IMG/VR virus record: IMGVR_UViG_3300048118_000009
Location: 1-36,296 of that record
Source: a virus
Reading direction: 5' to 3' (one strand)
DNA length: 36,296 bases
The notes below the pieces were generated by a model, which did no database searches, had not been told where the DNA came from, and saw only the letters and a list, made by a program, of their open reading frames with translations. Every line of letters begins with the position of its first letter. Position 1 is the first letter of the stretch. A program made the translations under genes and the position numbers. Below, piece after piece: positions 9,332-17,688 of this stretch.

Positions 9332-11047
9332 CTATCGGTTTAGATTGGTAGCAGCCTGAGCCGCAGGGTTAAACATATAAGGATTCGCCATAGGAGCTGC
9401 TGCTATGTTTGTCGCGGCCTGATTGGGGTATAGAAAATTTGAAAACCCAGTAGTCTGTGCGGCCGTAAACGTCTGATTAGGATTCGTTGGAGTGAATGTG
9501 TTTTGCTGCTGATTACCATTAGCATCTTTTATTATACCGTAACCAAGAGCCCCAGCGTTGAGAGCGTTTTGCACTCCACCTTGATAATCAGGCACGTTGA
9601 TCTGAGCCTGAGGAGTTCCAGAAATTCCTGCCGCTATGTTCTGCTGAATGTTAGACATATCCGCACCGTAGCCCTGCTGAGCTCGTGCCTCGTTTAGCGC
9701 TGCGCTATTATACTGGTCCATCAGCATATTGCGCTGACCGCCGAGCATAGTTGCTAAGTTGCTTCCTTGGTTGGCGTAGATATCGGCAAGGTTTGACGCT
9801 GCGCTGCCATACTGGTCGGCTAGTTGCTGCCCCGCCACTGTTCTACCTGTAGCAAGATTAACCCCGAGATTCCCAATCTGCTGGGCCGCAGGTAATCCGT
9901 AAGTTGTTAATTGATTGCTTAACTGATTTCCAAGAGCTTGCTGGCCCTGTAGCTGCTGAGTCCCAAGACCTGTTTGGATGTTGGCCATCGTACCCGCAGC
10001 GTTCTGACCCAGTGTAGACAATCCGCTAAGGTTGGATATCTGATTTTGCAAGCCTTGTGATGCAAGGCCCTGCCCAAAGCGCTGTAGCTCCTTCTGAACA
10101 TTACCGCCACCGAGGCCGCCTGTAGCGCCTGCACCGGCTAAGTTAGCCCGCATACCTTGCTCACGCAAGAAAGCTATTTGCGGGGATTCTTGATAAGCCG
10201 CATTAAATGCGTCTTGGCCTAGAGCCCCTGACAATGCCATCTGCTGCTGTAGAGCTGCTTCGCCTGCTTGTTGGTAAGGCTGGATAAATCCGCTGGCATC
10301 CTGAGCTCTCGCTTCTGCCTGCTGAAGCCCTAAGCCGTACTGGTTTGCGAGCTCTTGCCTACCCGTTCGGTTGAGCATATCCAGCATATCAATCGCGCCG
10401 GTTGCCCCGCTCTTGAGTGCCATCTCGGAACCGCGAAGGCCCGTAGGGATCTCGCTGCCAGTTTGGTATTGAGTTGTGGCCATCTGTGGCAGGTTGTACG
10501 ATCTACCAGCCAAGGCGTCAAGATCATTAACACTGCTCGGGGTAGCCGCAGGGGTAGCCGCAGGGGTAGCCGCAGGGGTAGGCGCAGGGGTAGGCGTCGG
10601 GGTAGGCGGCACATAAGGTGGCGGTGGAGGTATTGGCCTTACAGGCTCAGGATCTACATTGATTGGAGCCGGTGGAGGCGATATAGGCAAGCCTGCTTGA
10701 GCCTCTGCTATCTGGGCAGGATTAAAATCTAGCTCTTGCGTAAGGTTGCGCTCTACGATTTCTTGAGGCGCATTAAAATACTCTGAGACATCGCCAGTGC
10801 TTGTCACGCCTTTTCTGATTAAGTCTTGAACCCTTTCTACTTGAGGTGCAGTTAAAGTCCCGCTAGTGTAAACATCAGGGGGAATATCTGTAAGACTTTG
10901 AATAATAAGCGCTTTTGGCACGCTAAAGTATTGAGCGACATCATTGACATCAACCTCGCCAGAATTCAATAGCGCCTTTACGCGGTCCACTGTCTCTACT
11001 GAGTAGTCAGTTCCCTTAGGCAGGCCGTTTAGTTTTGCAATACTCAT
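9332..11047 (-). CDS. Gln/Ala-rich ejection-type protein with N-terminal duplicated domain and Pro-rich linker
   Basis: 571 residues. Residues about 20-110 contain two similar units (VDRVKALLNSGEVDVNDVAQY then VERVQDLIRKGVTSTGDVSEY), each ending YFxxP, perhaps small helical DNA- or protein-binding repeats. A Pro/Ala/Thr linker (about 120-170) is encoded by a tandem 12-bp repeat. The remainder is rich in Gln, Gly and Asn (QGLASQGLQNQISNLSGLSTL), like phage internal proteins that unfold and pass through the tail during ejection. The start overlaps the upstream gene's stop by four bases. The ejection role is inferred from the cluster. Confidence 0.6.
   Translation of the reverse strand: MSIAKLNGLPKGTDYSVETVDRVKALLNSGEVDVNDVAQYFSVPKALIIQSLTDIPPDVYTSGTLTAPQVERVQDLIRKGVTSTGDVSEYFNAPQEIVERNLTQELDFNPAQIAEAQAGLPISPPPAPINVDPEPVRPIPPPPPYVPPTPTPTPAPTPAATPAATPAATPSSVNDLDALAGRSYNLPQMATTQYQTGSEIPTGLRGSEMALKSGATGAIDMLDMLNRTGRQELANQYGLGLQQAEARAQDASGFIQPYQQAGEAALQQQMALSGALGQDAFNAAYQESPQIAFLREQGMRANLAGAGATGGLGGGNVQKELQRFGQGLASQGLQNQISNLSGLSTLGQNAAGTMANIQTGLGTQQLQGQQALGNQLSNQLTTYGLPAAQQIGNLGVNLATGRTVAGQQLADQYGSAASNLADIYANQGSNLATMLGGQRNMLMDQYNSAALNEARAQQGYGADMSNIQQNIAAGISGTPQAQINVPDYQGGVQNALNAGALGYGIIKDANGNQQQNTFTPTNPNQTFTAAQTTGFSNFLYPNQAATNIAAAPMANPYMFNPAAQAATNLNR
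10539..10610. repeat. Six 12-bp tandem repeats (GGGGTAGCCGCA-like)
   Basis: Six consecutive 12-bp units: three GGGGTAGCCGCA, then GGGGTAGGCGCA, GGGGTAGGCGTC and GGGGTAGGCGGC. On the coding (minus) strand they specify the repeated Ala/Pro-Ala/Thr-Thr/Pro-Pro linker of the 571-residue virion protein. The repeat is prone to slippage in multiples of four residues, so linker length probably varies between relatives. Confidence 0.9.
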
Positions 11048-11775
11048 GGTTGCGGGCCTCCAGTCATGCCAAGGGCTTTAGCGACTTGTTCAGATGTAAC
11101 AGATTCCCCCGCAACACCAGATGTTGCAGGTTTTAGAGGACGACCTTCTGCCTTGCCGTAATTATCGTAATGCCATTTAGCGTAGCCTTCCGCAGTTCTA
11201 AACTGAGGATCGCCTCCCTCAAGAAGCAATGCTTTCTTTGAATTATAATCAGCAAGAATGTCTGGGTTGGCCGATAGATACCCTTGAGCCGTGTTAGCGT
11301 CCCAGTCCATCACGCCGGCGTTTGAGTATTCGATCTGCTCGAATCCCTTGAAATCTAAAGGCTGAGGATTGGTCAAACCGCCAAGCTGCGAGTAGTCCAT
11401 AGGGACGCTCTGGGCTTGCAAATTCCCGTAATTGATAGGATCGCCAAGGATAGCCGAACGCTGCCCCATGAGGCCGGCGAGAAGCGCCTGCTGCGCCATG
11501 TAGTCGCCAGTCTGAGTAGCATCTACCATAGGCCGGAAAGTCTGGCCGGCAAGAGCAAGGTTTTGATTCATGCCTTGCTGGCGGATATCTTGAGACGCTT
11601 GATAGGCTGGTAGCATGGACTCTGTGGCGCGCTGGCCGTAGTCCTTGATCATGCTAATCTCTTGCGCTCGCTGGGCTGCGGATTGCTCGGCCATTTTCTC
11701 ATTGGCTTTGTTCTGCATATAGGAGCCGACCAAGCTTGCTCCACCGCCAATTAATGCACCAGTTACTGGATCCAT
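11044..11775 (-). CDS. P22 gp7-like DNA transfer/ejection protein
   Basis: 243 residues. The N-terminus MDPVTGALIGGGASLVGSYM followed by KANEKMAEQSAAQRAQE is typical of the first ejection protein in many podovirus and siphovirus structural clusters: a glycine-rich hydrophobic helix, then an amphipathic helix. The middle contains Gln-rich segments; the C-terminus ends ALGMTGGPQP. It follows a short gap (11776-11822) and has a good ribosome site (AGGTGGG) 7-8 bases before ATG. Assignment to the gp7 role is by architecture and order. Confidence 0.6.
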   Translation of the reverse strand: MDPVTGALIGGGASLVGSYMQNKANEKMAEQSAAQRAQEISMIKDYGQRATESMLPAYQASQDIRQQGMNQNLALAGQTFRPMVDATQTGDYMAQQALLAGLMGQRSAILGDPINYGNLQAQSVPMDYSQLGGLTNPQPLDFKGFEQIEYSNAGVMDWDANTAQGYLSANPDILADYNSKKALLLEGGDPQFRTAEGYAKWHYDNYGKAEGRPLKPATSGVAGESVTSEQVAKALGMTGGPQP

Positions 11776-11822
11776 CTTAATCCCACCTACTTAATTTATT
11801 TAATTTTATCACATTTTGCTGG

Positions 11823-12077
11823 TTAAACCGCTATCCAGCCCTGCGTTACGTCGCCACCAATTGACGGTAGCATTTTCCTATATTCTATCGATCCGGTGGT
11901 TCCAGCGGAGTTAATGTAAAGGCTGTACTGTCTGGCCTCTACTACTCCCTCTGGCGAGCCCACACCCACTATAGGGATGCTTAGGCTTGCGTCCTGAGTG
12001 AACTGCCTGAACGGTTGAGCCATGGTTCCATCGCTTTCAACGATAGGCTGGGCTGCGTTAAGCCTAGGGCCTGTCAC
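11823..12077 (-). CDS. Small structural-cluster protein of unknown function
   Basis: 84 residues, starting MTGPRLNAAQPIVESDG. It has a run of alternating hydrophobic and polar residues (QYSLYINSAGTTGSIEYR) consistent with beta strands, and no Cys or membrane segment. Its ATG overlaps the stop of the gp10-like gene (ATGA type), so the two are coupled. Position suggests a minor tail-hub or needle-associated component, but I do not recognise a family. Confidence 0.6.
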   Translation of the reverse strand: MTGPRLNAAQPIVESDGTMAQPFRQFTQDASLSIPIVGVGSPEGVVEARQYSLYINSAGTTGSIEYRKMLPSIGGDVTQGWIAV

Positions 12078-13510
12078 TTATCACCACCAATGATGTTAGC
12101 GGTTAACTGTATTATTACAGGCTTGACCGCATCCGTTAGGGTGAACCGGAATACCTCGAATCTTGCTGCCCTACCATTGCGACGCCAGATAGCCCTGCGG
12201 CTGTACTCACCGATCTTGCCTATGCTGCGAGATATAGGCCCGCTCCATGTCTTGCCGTCCTTGGACCGCTCGAGCGTGATCTGAGGATCTGCCACTGATT
12301 CATTGCCAACGCCAGACTCTACCGTGAGCTCTAGGCTTGGGAAAAATACTGACTGCATATTGTTTTGGAAAGGCTGAGTAGCAACCCTTCGAACGATTGT
12401 GTTTTCGTATTCGGTGTAGACGTTTTGATCAAACTGACCAATGCGGCCGTCAATGATGTCGCCGCAGAGAATATTATTGTACGCCTTAACTACAGAGGAC
12501 ACCCTCAGGGCCCCTAGATTGCCCTCTAAGAAAGACTTGCGCTCATGCCATCTCTGAGATGTGGTGTCGTATACAAGCGTTGTAGCAGGCAGGGCGAAGC
12601 CTATAAAGTAGGCTCCCTTGCTGGCGTATGCCCATGAGTAAATGCTTGCAACCTGAGCATCTGACAGCTTTGATAAAAGAGAGTCAATTGCAGTCGTAGA
12701 GACTTTGACTGTACTGTTACCGTTAAGAGCCCAGATAGCCGGTCCCTCGTTCTCTCCGCCGCCGACCCACATAAAGGTATCTTGCGCGTTTACGAGAGAG
12801 TAGGGCGCATAGCATCCTTTCTGGAGAAATAGTCCGGTCCGCTGAAATGGAAAGTCAGCTCCGCCGATATTCTGGAAAGCCTCAAACGTCTGGCCGCCTG
12901 AGATGAATAGCTGATTCTTGTAGACGACTGGAGCCACAATGTCATCGGGGTCTGACTCGGCTGTACCGAAGTCTAGAGCGTTATAGCTCAGGCCGTCATT
13001 GATGGAGCTTACTATGAACTTCTTAGAGTCTGTGGTGATTAAGAAGTAGCCATCAATAAACACAACGAACTGAGGGGAACCATTCGCTGTGAAGTCAGAA
13101 TCTGTGATCTGGGCAAACGTGTCCGTAACGTGGTTATAGATATAACCGTTACCGTTAGGCACGAGCACCATTAGCTGCGTTCCGTTATCGGCCATTGAGA
13201 CACGAGCAACACCAGCAACGTCGCCGATAAAGGTTAGGCTGTAATCGTCGCCAGACTGATCTAGACGGTATAACCGTTCGCCATTCACGAAGTAAGGCTT
13301 ACCAGCCATCTCGTGTGCGCCACGGTTTACGTTATCAAGTATTCCCGACGAAGCCAGCTCAACAATGCCCTCAGTGCCGAATAGAGTTTCTTGAGACAAA
13401 CCAGTGCCCTGAACAATGTTAGGGTACCAGTTGGTACACTCTTGCGCCGCGATTGGCAGGGAGTCGCTGACATAGAATCCGTTCGCTATCGGTAACTGGG
13501 TTACTGGCAT
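12074..13510 (-). CDS. P22 gp10-like packaged DNA stabilisation / tail hub protein
   Basis: 478 residues, beginning MPVTQLPIANGFYVSDSLP then AAQECTNWYPNIVQ. This NWYPN opening matches the P22 gp10 family, which plugs the portal-gp4 tube after DNA packaging and carries the tailspikes. The body has propeller-like repeats (e.g. NGNGYIYNHVTDTFAQI, GYFLITTDSKKFIVSS), and the C-terminus carries SKDGKTWSGPISRSIGKIGEY as in relatives. It lies downstream of the gp4-like gene as in P22-type clusters. Strong assignment by motif plus order. Confidence 0.85.
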   Translation of the reverse strand: MPVTQLPIANGFYVSDSLPIAAQECTNWYPNIVQGTGLSQETLFGTEGIVELASSGILDNVNRGAHEMAGKPYFVNGERLYRLDQSGDDYSLTFIGDVAGVARVSMADNGTQLMVLVPNGNGYIYNHVTDTFAQITDSDFTANGSPQFVVFIDGYFLITTDSKKFIVSSINDGLSYNALDFGTAESDPDDIVAPVVYKNQLFISGGQTFEAFQNIGGADFPFQRTGLFLQKGCYAPYSLVNAQDTFMWVGGGENEGPAIWALNGNSTVKVSTTAIDSLLSKLSDAQVASIYSWAYASKGAYFIGFALPATTLVYDTTSQRWHERKSFLEGNLGALRVSSVVKAYNNILCGDIIDGRIGQFDQNVYTEYENTIVRRVATQPFQNNMQSVFFPSLELTVESGVGNESVADPQITLERSKDGKTWSGPISRSIGKIGEYSRRAIWRRNGRAARFEVFRFTLTDAVKPVIIQLTANIIGGDK

Positions 13511-14356
13511 CTAAGATACTCCGAACAAGCAGTCCGTAACGGTTATATTGTTTGTGGTCGTAGCATTGGAAACAAAAACTTCAAGATAATCAGAGGTAGC
13601 CACGGAGACGTTATAAAACACTCCCACGTTTGCCGTATTGGATGCGGACACTAATCTGGATATTTTAGCGGCAGAAATAACAGTGCCATTTTTTGCCAAA
13701 TGAACAGTTAGATCCTGATTTGTCCCAACCACATCCAAAGTCACAGAAGCCGTCAAATGAACTGTAGTGGTCGTTGAACCTGTATAGGTCAGCTTGCCTG
13801 TCGTATCCACTGTGAAACTAGCAACAGATCCCGCTACAAATGTACCTGCTACTTTTACAGGAGTGCTTGTTGTAGAAATCGTTGTGGCAGTTGAGTTGCC
13901 GTGCATAGATACTTGAGCGTTTATCTCATCAGCAATAGACGTTATCTGAATGCCGTTAGTATTAACCGCCGTTACACTAATACCACTGCCAGCGACAATG
14001 CTTGCAATTGTCGGAGATGCTGCGGTTGTGTTCAATAGGATAGGGAGGCCGTCAGCATTAGCCGTAAAGTTGTGAGATATGACCAAGCCGTTTGTTGCTG
14101 AGACATTCACGCTAATGCCTGAGCCGTCTTCCATATTGCGGATACGGTTTACAGGGCCGTCAACCTCTAGGACCGGAGCGCCAGTGACAGCGCCAGTCTG
14201 AACGATTGAGCCAGTGACGCCAAGGTTGGCCACGAAGTTATCGTAGCTGATCTTGTAGTTTGTCCCGTTCACAACGTAATCAAGATAACCGCCAGCTTGG
14301 ACGGTATCTTTAGCTATGAACTCGCTTTTCCTGCGACCATCGGCTCTAATTGTCAT
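13511..14356 (-). CDS. Beta-rich structural protein inserted between gp4-like and gp10-like genes
   Basis: 281 residues, very Thr/Val/Ser/Asn-rich, almost no charged helices. The N-terminus (MTIRADGRRKSEFIAKDTV) is followed by LDYVVNGTNYKISYDNFV, a motif seen at the start of environmental podovirus head-fibre or tail-linked proteins. The C-terminal about 130 residues (VKVAGTFVAGSVASFTV to the end) resemble a jelly-roll or C1q/TNF-like trimeric domain. Likely a surface decoration or minor fibre. It overlaps the gp4-like stop by four bases. Function inferred; no enzyme motif. Confidence 0.6.
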   Translation of the reverse strand: MTIRADGRRKSEFIAKDTVQAGGYLDYVVNGTNYKISYDNFVANLGVTGSIVQTGAVTGAPVLEVDGPVNRIRNMEDGSGISVNVSATNGLVISHNFTANADGLPILLNTTAASPTIASIVAGSGISVTAVNTNGIQITSIADEINAQVSMHGNSTATTISTTSTPVKVAGTFVAGSVASFTVDTTGKLTYTGSTTTTVHLTASVTLDVVGTNQDLTVHLAKNGTVISAAKISRLVSASNTANVGVFYNVSVATSDYLEVFVSNATTTNNITVTDCLFGVS

Positions 14357-14832
14357 TGCGTGTTAAGCTCCAATCCAATTGCGCCAGTAGATTCGGCGAG
14401 TATCTCTGCTTCTTGTTCTGGGTAGAAATGACCAGAAATCCCGTAGCTGTCGTCTTCGTTCCCTGCACCGATAGGCAGTGTTGACGGTAATGAGGTTGGA
14501 CCCATGCGGCCACCAATGGTACGCATAGTATTCATGCCCTCGCGGGCTGCTTTAACCAATCCCTCTGAAACCACACCCCCGTAATCAGGGGAGACCTCTA
14601 TCGCCATGTTGGCGATGATTCCGCGCAGCGCGCCGGTGGGTACAGTGATTTCATCTCCAAGGCTATCGACCTCGGTATAGCCAAGCGTGATACCCTGAGC
14701 ATCTAGCTGAGCCATGTAATTATTTAGAGCGAATATGTAATCTTGGTACTCATCAGGCTCGAGAGGAGACTCAGATGCTTGAACCAGAATTCGCTGGAGT
14801 GATGCTTTTGCGACCTGCGCGACAGTAGCCAT
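14353..14832 (-). CDS. P22 gp4-like head-completion / tail accessory factor
   Basis: 159 residues: MATVAQVAKASLQRILVQAS, then PDEYQDYIFALNNYMAQLDA, GITLGYTEVDSLGD, VPTGALRGIIANMAIEVSP. This pattern fits the gp4 family, which assembles on the portal ring and begins the tail tube. The length matches the family (about 150-170). ATG overlaps the stop of the preceding 53-residue gene (TAATG). Confidence 0.85.
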   Translation of the reverse strand: MATVAQVAKASLQRILVQASESPLEPDEYQDYIFALNNYMAQLDAQGITLGYTEVDSLGDEITVPTGALRGIIANMAIEVSPDYGGVVSEGLVKAAREGMNTMRTIGGRMGPTSLPSTLPIGAGNEDDSYGISGHFYPEQEAEILAESTGAIGLELNTQ

Positions 14833-14993
14833 TACTCGTACGTTGCTCCTTTTTTACGCTTCTTAGCAGTCTTAGCTGCATCTTTAAACGCTTTATCCGT
14901 TGGTGCGCCTGTTTCGCCCACGCTACGCATTCTACCGCCTGACTTCTTTTTTGCAGCCCTGCGCTTGTGAATGTTTTCGTATAGTCCAGCCAT
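14832..14993 (-). CDS. Small basic protein, 53 aa
   Basis: Reads MAGLYENIHKRRAAKKKSGG, then MRSVGETGAPTDKAFKDAAK, and ends KKRKKGATYE. Both ends use TAATG overlaps with neighbours (start at the stop of the 86-residue gene, stop at the start of the gp4-like gene), so the frame is embedded in the translational chain. Lys/Arg content is very high, suggesting nucleic-acid or scaffold-acid binding. Proteins starting AGLYxNIHxKRxRI are frequent in phage head clusters, but I know no assigned function. Confidence 0.8.
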   Translation of the reverse strand: MAGLYENIHKRRAAKKKSGGRMRSVGETGAPTDKAFKDAAKTAKKRKKGATYE

Positions 14994-15253
14994 TATTCGT
15001 ACCTTGCAGATTTAGCGCCCTTACACTTCCAGCGCTTGCGACTTAGGTTATTTGGCGTATTAGGATCGTTCTGCTTCTCTTTAGGCAATCTTTTCTTGAT
15101 CCCTAATGATCTAGCACAGTATGAGTCGCCCTTCTTTGTGCCAGCGCGTACTCGCGGACCGCCACCCTTAGCCTCACCGGCCTGCCCGTAGGAGACCTTC
15201 TTGCCGGATGCGGTGACCTTTGCTTTAGCCTTGCCTTTGCTTGGTTTTGCCAT
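14993..15253 (-). CDS. Lys-rich protein with SYCARSLGI motif (86 aa)
   Basis: Begins MAKPSKGKAKAKVTASGKKV, then GGPRVRAGTKKGDSYCARSL and KNDPNTPNNLSRKRWKCKG-like residues, ending SARYE. The central GDSYCARSxGI and NTPNxLSRKKWKC segments are a recurring combination in small proteins of P22-like structural clusters, perhaps a Zn- or DNA-binding fold using the two Cys. It follows the coat gene after a strong hairpin (15263-15278), which may reduce its expression relative to the coat protein. Confidence 0.75.
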   Translation of the reverse strand: MAKPSKGKAKAKVTASGKKVSYGQAGEAKGGGPRVRAGTKKGDSYCARSLGIKKRLPKEKQNDPNTPNNLSRKRWKCKGAKSARYE

Positions 15254-15262
15254 AAAGAATCA

Positions 15263-15278
15263 GGGGGCCGAAGCCCCC
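15263..15278 (-). terminator. UUCG hairpin downstream of the coat gene (possible attenuator)
   Basis: The minus strand has GGGGGC-UUCG-GCCCCC, a 6-bp GC stem closed by a UUCG tetraloop. It lies just after the coat protein stop and is followed by TGATTCTTT, only a weak U-tract. Such a hairpin after the major capsid gene usually lets part of the transcription or mRNA decay stop here, keeping coat mRNA high. It could also be a 3'-end stabiliser. Confidence 0.6.
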
Positions 15279-15293
15279 ATCCTCAGTCAGTCG

Positions 15294-16556
15294 CTAGACC
15301 CCAAAGCCCTTTCCGGAAAATAAGGGGTTAAATGTGGCGTACGCCGGCAAGAGATCGAAACGAATCTTTTGCGTGTTAGCGTCACCGTCTGCGTACTTAG
15401 ATACTCGGATTGACATACCGTCGCTAGTAGTAGCGATAGTGTCAGTAGAGTAGAGCTTAGGCAGCTTAACAGTACCCATGCCGAACGCCTGCTTCGTGTA
15501 GAAGAGGTTAGGCTGGTACAGAGTTGAAGCAGCACCCAGAATCGTGACAACCGCAGCGTTTGCAGGAGCAGCGTCTACGTTGTTGTACTGACCGTTGGCC
15601 TCGTAGATAGCAGCACCAGAGACAGTAACTGTAGCAGCGTTGCCTGAAATGGTTACGTCTGCAAGTACAGTGCCAGTCCAAGGAACAACAGCGCCAGTTG
15701 CGTCAAGCATAGGCTGACGAGTAGCTACGTTCAGACGGTTAACGCCTGCGATAGTTACCATGTCACCAGCTTTGATAGTACCAGTACCCAGACCGTTCAA
15801 AGAAAGAACCTGAGTCATAGTGTCTTTAGCTGTGACGTAAGTTGCGTCAGGAGCAGAAGCCAAAGCGCCAGCACGGTCAGTAGTAGAACCTGAAGTGTAG
15901 CTAGGCAGTGCGTTAGAAGTAAGCGCCATCATGCCACCGAAAGACTGGCTGATCTGTGCTTTTTCCCATGCTGTACGAACAAGGCCATCAGCCGCATTCA
16001 GACCGTTCTGAGCTGAGGACAGCGCAGTAGTAGTGAATGGGTTCATGATGTAATACTTCTCGTCGCTCATAGGAACGCCGATAGAGTCCATCAATGCACC
16101 AGCACCTGCAACGTCGCCCCAAGCATCAACGGCAGTGCCGTGAGTACCATACTTGAGTGAAGCGTTCTTGTTCATGTACGCGCCAAGATCAAGCTCAAGG
16201 TCAGTCACAATGCGACGGGCCATAGGCTCAAGGATCTGGTCAAGCTGGTCGAGTTCCAATGCTTCTTCCACGTTGCCCCACTCAGTGGCCGCTGTGAAGT
16301 AGTCCTGTACTGTACCAGTTGCCTTGCCTGCAATGATGTCTGACTTATCAGAACCGCTGATATCACCACCAGAAGTACGGATAGAGTTGTAGTCGTGCGG
16401 GCGCTTGAAGTCTACGTTAGAACCAGAAGACGGGTTGAACTTGCCGCTCAGGAGCTGCGTGTTTACTGTCTTGGTTAGAACTCGTGAAGCTTCAAAAGCA
16501 TCAAGAAAGACGCGAGCGACTTTCCGTGTGATGTTACTGTTTAAATTATTAGCCAT
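15294..16556 (-). CDS. Major capsid (coat) protein, P22 gp5-like
   Basis: 420 residues. MANNLNSNITRKVARVFLDA then FEASRVLTKTVNTQ opens as in P22 coat-family proteins. FKRPHDYNSIRTSGGDISGS, EEALELDQLDQILEPMARRI and YYIMNPFTTTALSSAQNGL are further signatures. An inserted beta-rich region (about 240-330; TGTIKAGDMVTIAGVNRLN) matches the telokin-like/I-domain position. Length is close to P22 gp5 (430). It follows the scaffold gene and is followed by a strong hairpin. HK97-fold coat lattice protein. Confidence 0.92.
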   Translation of the reverse strand: MANNLNSNITRKVARVFLDAFEASRVLTKTVNTQLLSGKFNPSSGSNVDFKRPHDYNSIRTSGGDISGSDKSDIIAGKATGTVQDYFTAATEWGNVEEALELDQLDQILEPMARRIVTDLELDLGAYMNKNASLKYGTHGTAVDAWGDVAGAGALMDSIGVPMSDEKYYIMNPFTTTALSSAQNGLNAADGLVRTAWEKAQISQSFGGMMALTSNALPSYTSGSTTDRAGALASAPDATYVTAKDTMTQVLSLNGLGTGTIKAGDMVTIAGVNRLNVATRQPMLDATGAVVPWTGTVLADVTISGNAATVTVSGAAIYEANGQYNNVDAAPANAAVVTILGAASTLYQPNLFYTKQAFGMGTVKLPKLYSTDTIATTSDGMSIRVSKYADGDANTQKIRFDLLPAYATFNPLFSGKGFGV

Positions 16557-16571
16557 GATCTATTACCTTTC

Positions 16572-17402
16572 CTATTCAAATGTAGCGCCTTGCGGGCCCC
16601 TAGGTTTGGGGGCACTTCCAGCGCCATGCGGCTGCTCCAGCGGATCCGGAGCGTTATTTACCTTGGGTTTAAGCGATGCAGCTTTCTGCTTGATTTCTGT
16701 CGCTATCCTTACTGCTGCTTGCGCTGGCGGCAGGTATCGCAACGCGTCAAGCTCTAACGGGTTTTTGGCAAGGTACTTGGTAATCAGGGGCCCGTCGGTC
16801 TCATCAAGAATAATATTCACGAGAGATTCGTCGATCCCAAACTGCGCTACCGCGTTGCCTGCTTCCTGTAACTGCTCCGGCGTAATGCCGAATTTAGTTG
16901 CCCTGTCAGAGTAGGACTTAACCTTAGTGGTCATTTCCTCCTGCTGCTTTTGCCATTCCTGCTGCTTTAGCGCTTGCTGCTGCTGCTGGACGGCTTGCTG
17001 CTGCATATCGTATTCCGCAGCGGCTCTAAGCGCCTGATCCCTTCTATGTAGGCTCTGTCTATACTCTTCATCTGAGAGTCTAAACGGATCCGGCAGATCT
17101 GGAACCTTTGGCGCCTGACGTTCTCCAAGCTTGGCCTGTAACTCATCTAACTGCTTTTTCAGCGACTCGGCTTCACGCTCCTTCTCTCGAAGCTTGAAAA
17201 CCTTCTTGCCGACTGCATCGTTAAATACACGCTGCTGCTCTTCATCGAACTTGATTTCTTTCTCTGGGGTCTCCCCCGCCTCCGGTGCTGAATCGGTACT
17301 CTGTTCCTCAACAGAATCTTCAGTTTCTTCTACCTCCGGCTCCGTGGTTACGTCGTCCTCGGATTCGTACTCGTAGTTGTCTTCTGGTTGCAGCTCGCTC
17401 AT
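16572..17402 (-). CDS. Scaffolding protein
   Basis: 276 residues. A very acidic N-terminus (residues 1-60, e.g. YEYESEDDVTTEPEVEETED) is followed by a long charged coiled coil (KLREKEREAESLKKQLDELQ) and a Gln-run helix (DMQQQAVQQQQQALKQQEWQ). The C-terminus is Pro-rich with KPRGPQGATFE. This is the build of P22 gp8-type scaffolds, which form the procapsid core and leave through the portal. It is immediately upstream of the coat gene and has its own likely promoter at 17456-17482. Confidence 0.85.
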   Translation of the reverse strand: MSELQPEDNYEYESEDDVTTEPEVEETEDSVEEQSTDSAPEAGETPEKEIKFDEEQQRVFNDAVGKKVFKLREKEREAESLKKQLDELQAKLGERQAPKVPDLPDPFRLSDEEYRQSLHRRDQALRAAAEYDMQQQAVQQQQQALKQQEWQKQQEEMTTKVKSYSDRATKFGITPEQLQEAGNAVAQFGIDESLVNIILDETDGPLITKYLAKNPLELDALRYLPPAQAAVRIATEIKQKAASLKPKVNNAPDPLEQPHGAGSAPKPRGPQGATFE

Positions 17403-17455
17403 GTTGTGCCCCTTAAAGGTAAATGCCCAGATGAAGGTCTGGTGGCCTGTTGGTG

Positions 17456-17482
17456 ATTATAACATAAAGAGGTTAAAATCAA
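17456..17482 (-). promoter_or_regulatory. Extended -10 promoter for scaffold/coat operon
   Basis: The minus strand contains TGTTATAAT (perfect -10 TATAAT at 17461-17456 with an extended TGn). A TTGATT-like -35 lies 15-16 bp upstream (or TGTTGA at 17 bp). It lies 54 bases before the scaffold ATG; the leader holds a small hairpin (CCAGA/TCTGG). This would give the head genes independent late transcription by host sigma70-type polymerase. Confidence 0.6.
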
Positions 17483-17514
17483 CAAAATCTAGTCAATTTG
17501 ACCAACGGTGATTT

Positions 17515-17688
17515 ATGAGTGATTTATTCGAAATATTTGAGACAGACGATCCCGATCAAATATCAGATGATTTGATGGCAATGGTGGGGGAGATATTAAG
17601 TTGTCACGCCTACGGTGAGTTTGAGCGATCCAAAGAGCTCGAAGAAGAGCTTGAAGGGAGGATAAGAGTTTTAGCTGGCGCCGATTAA
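17515..17688 (+). CDS. Lone plus-strand ORF, acidic 57-aa protein
   Basis: Translates as MSDLFEIFETDDPDQISDDL, then MAMVGEILSCHAYGEFERSK, ending RIRVLAGAD. It is acidic, helical and plausible as a folded protein. It is the only plus-strand coding candidate in the window. It converges with the 45-residue gene, overlapping its stop by four bases. The ribosome site is weak (GGTG); a possible promoter (TTGGTG, 18 bp, TAAAAT) lies just upstream. No recognised family. Because it lies next to the kinase-toxin gene, an antitoxin or immunity role can be imagined but nothing shows it. Confidence 0.5.
   Translation: MSDLFEIFETDDPDQISDDLMAMVGEILSCHAYGEFERSKELEEELEGRIRVLAGAD

Noticed and set aside
10539-10610. 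CRISPR-like or regulatory tandem repeat
   Set aside because: The 12-bp units have no spacers and code in frame for a Pro/Ala/Thr linker.
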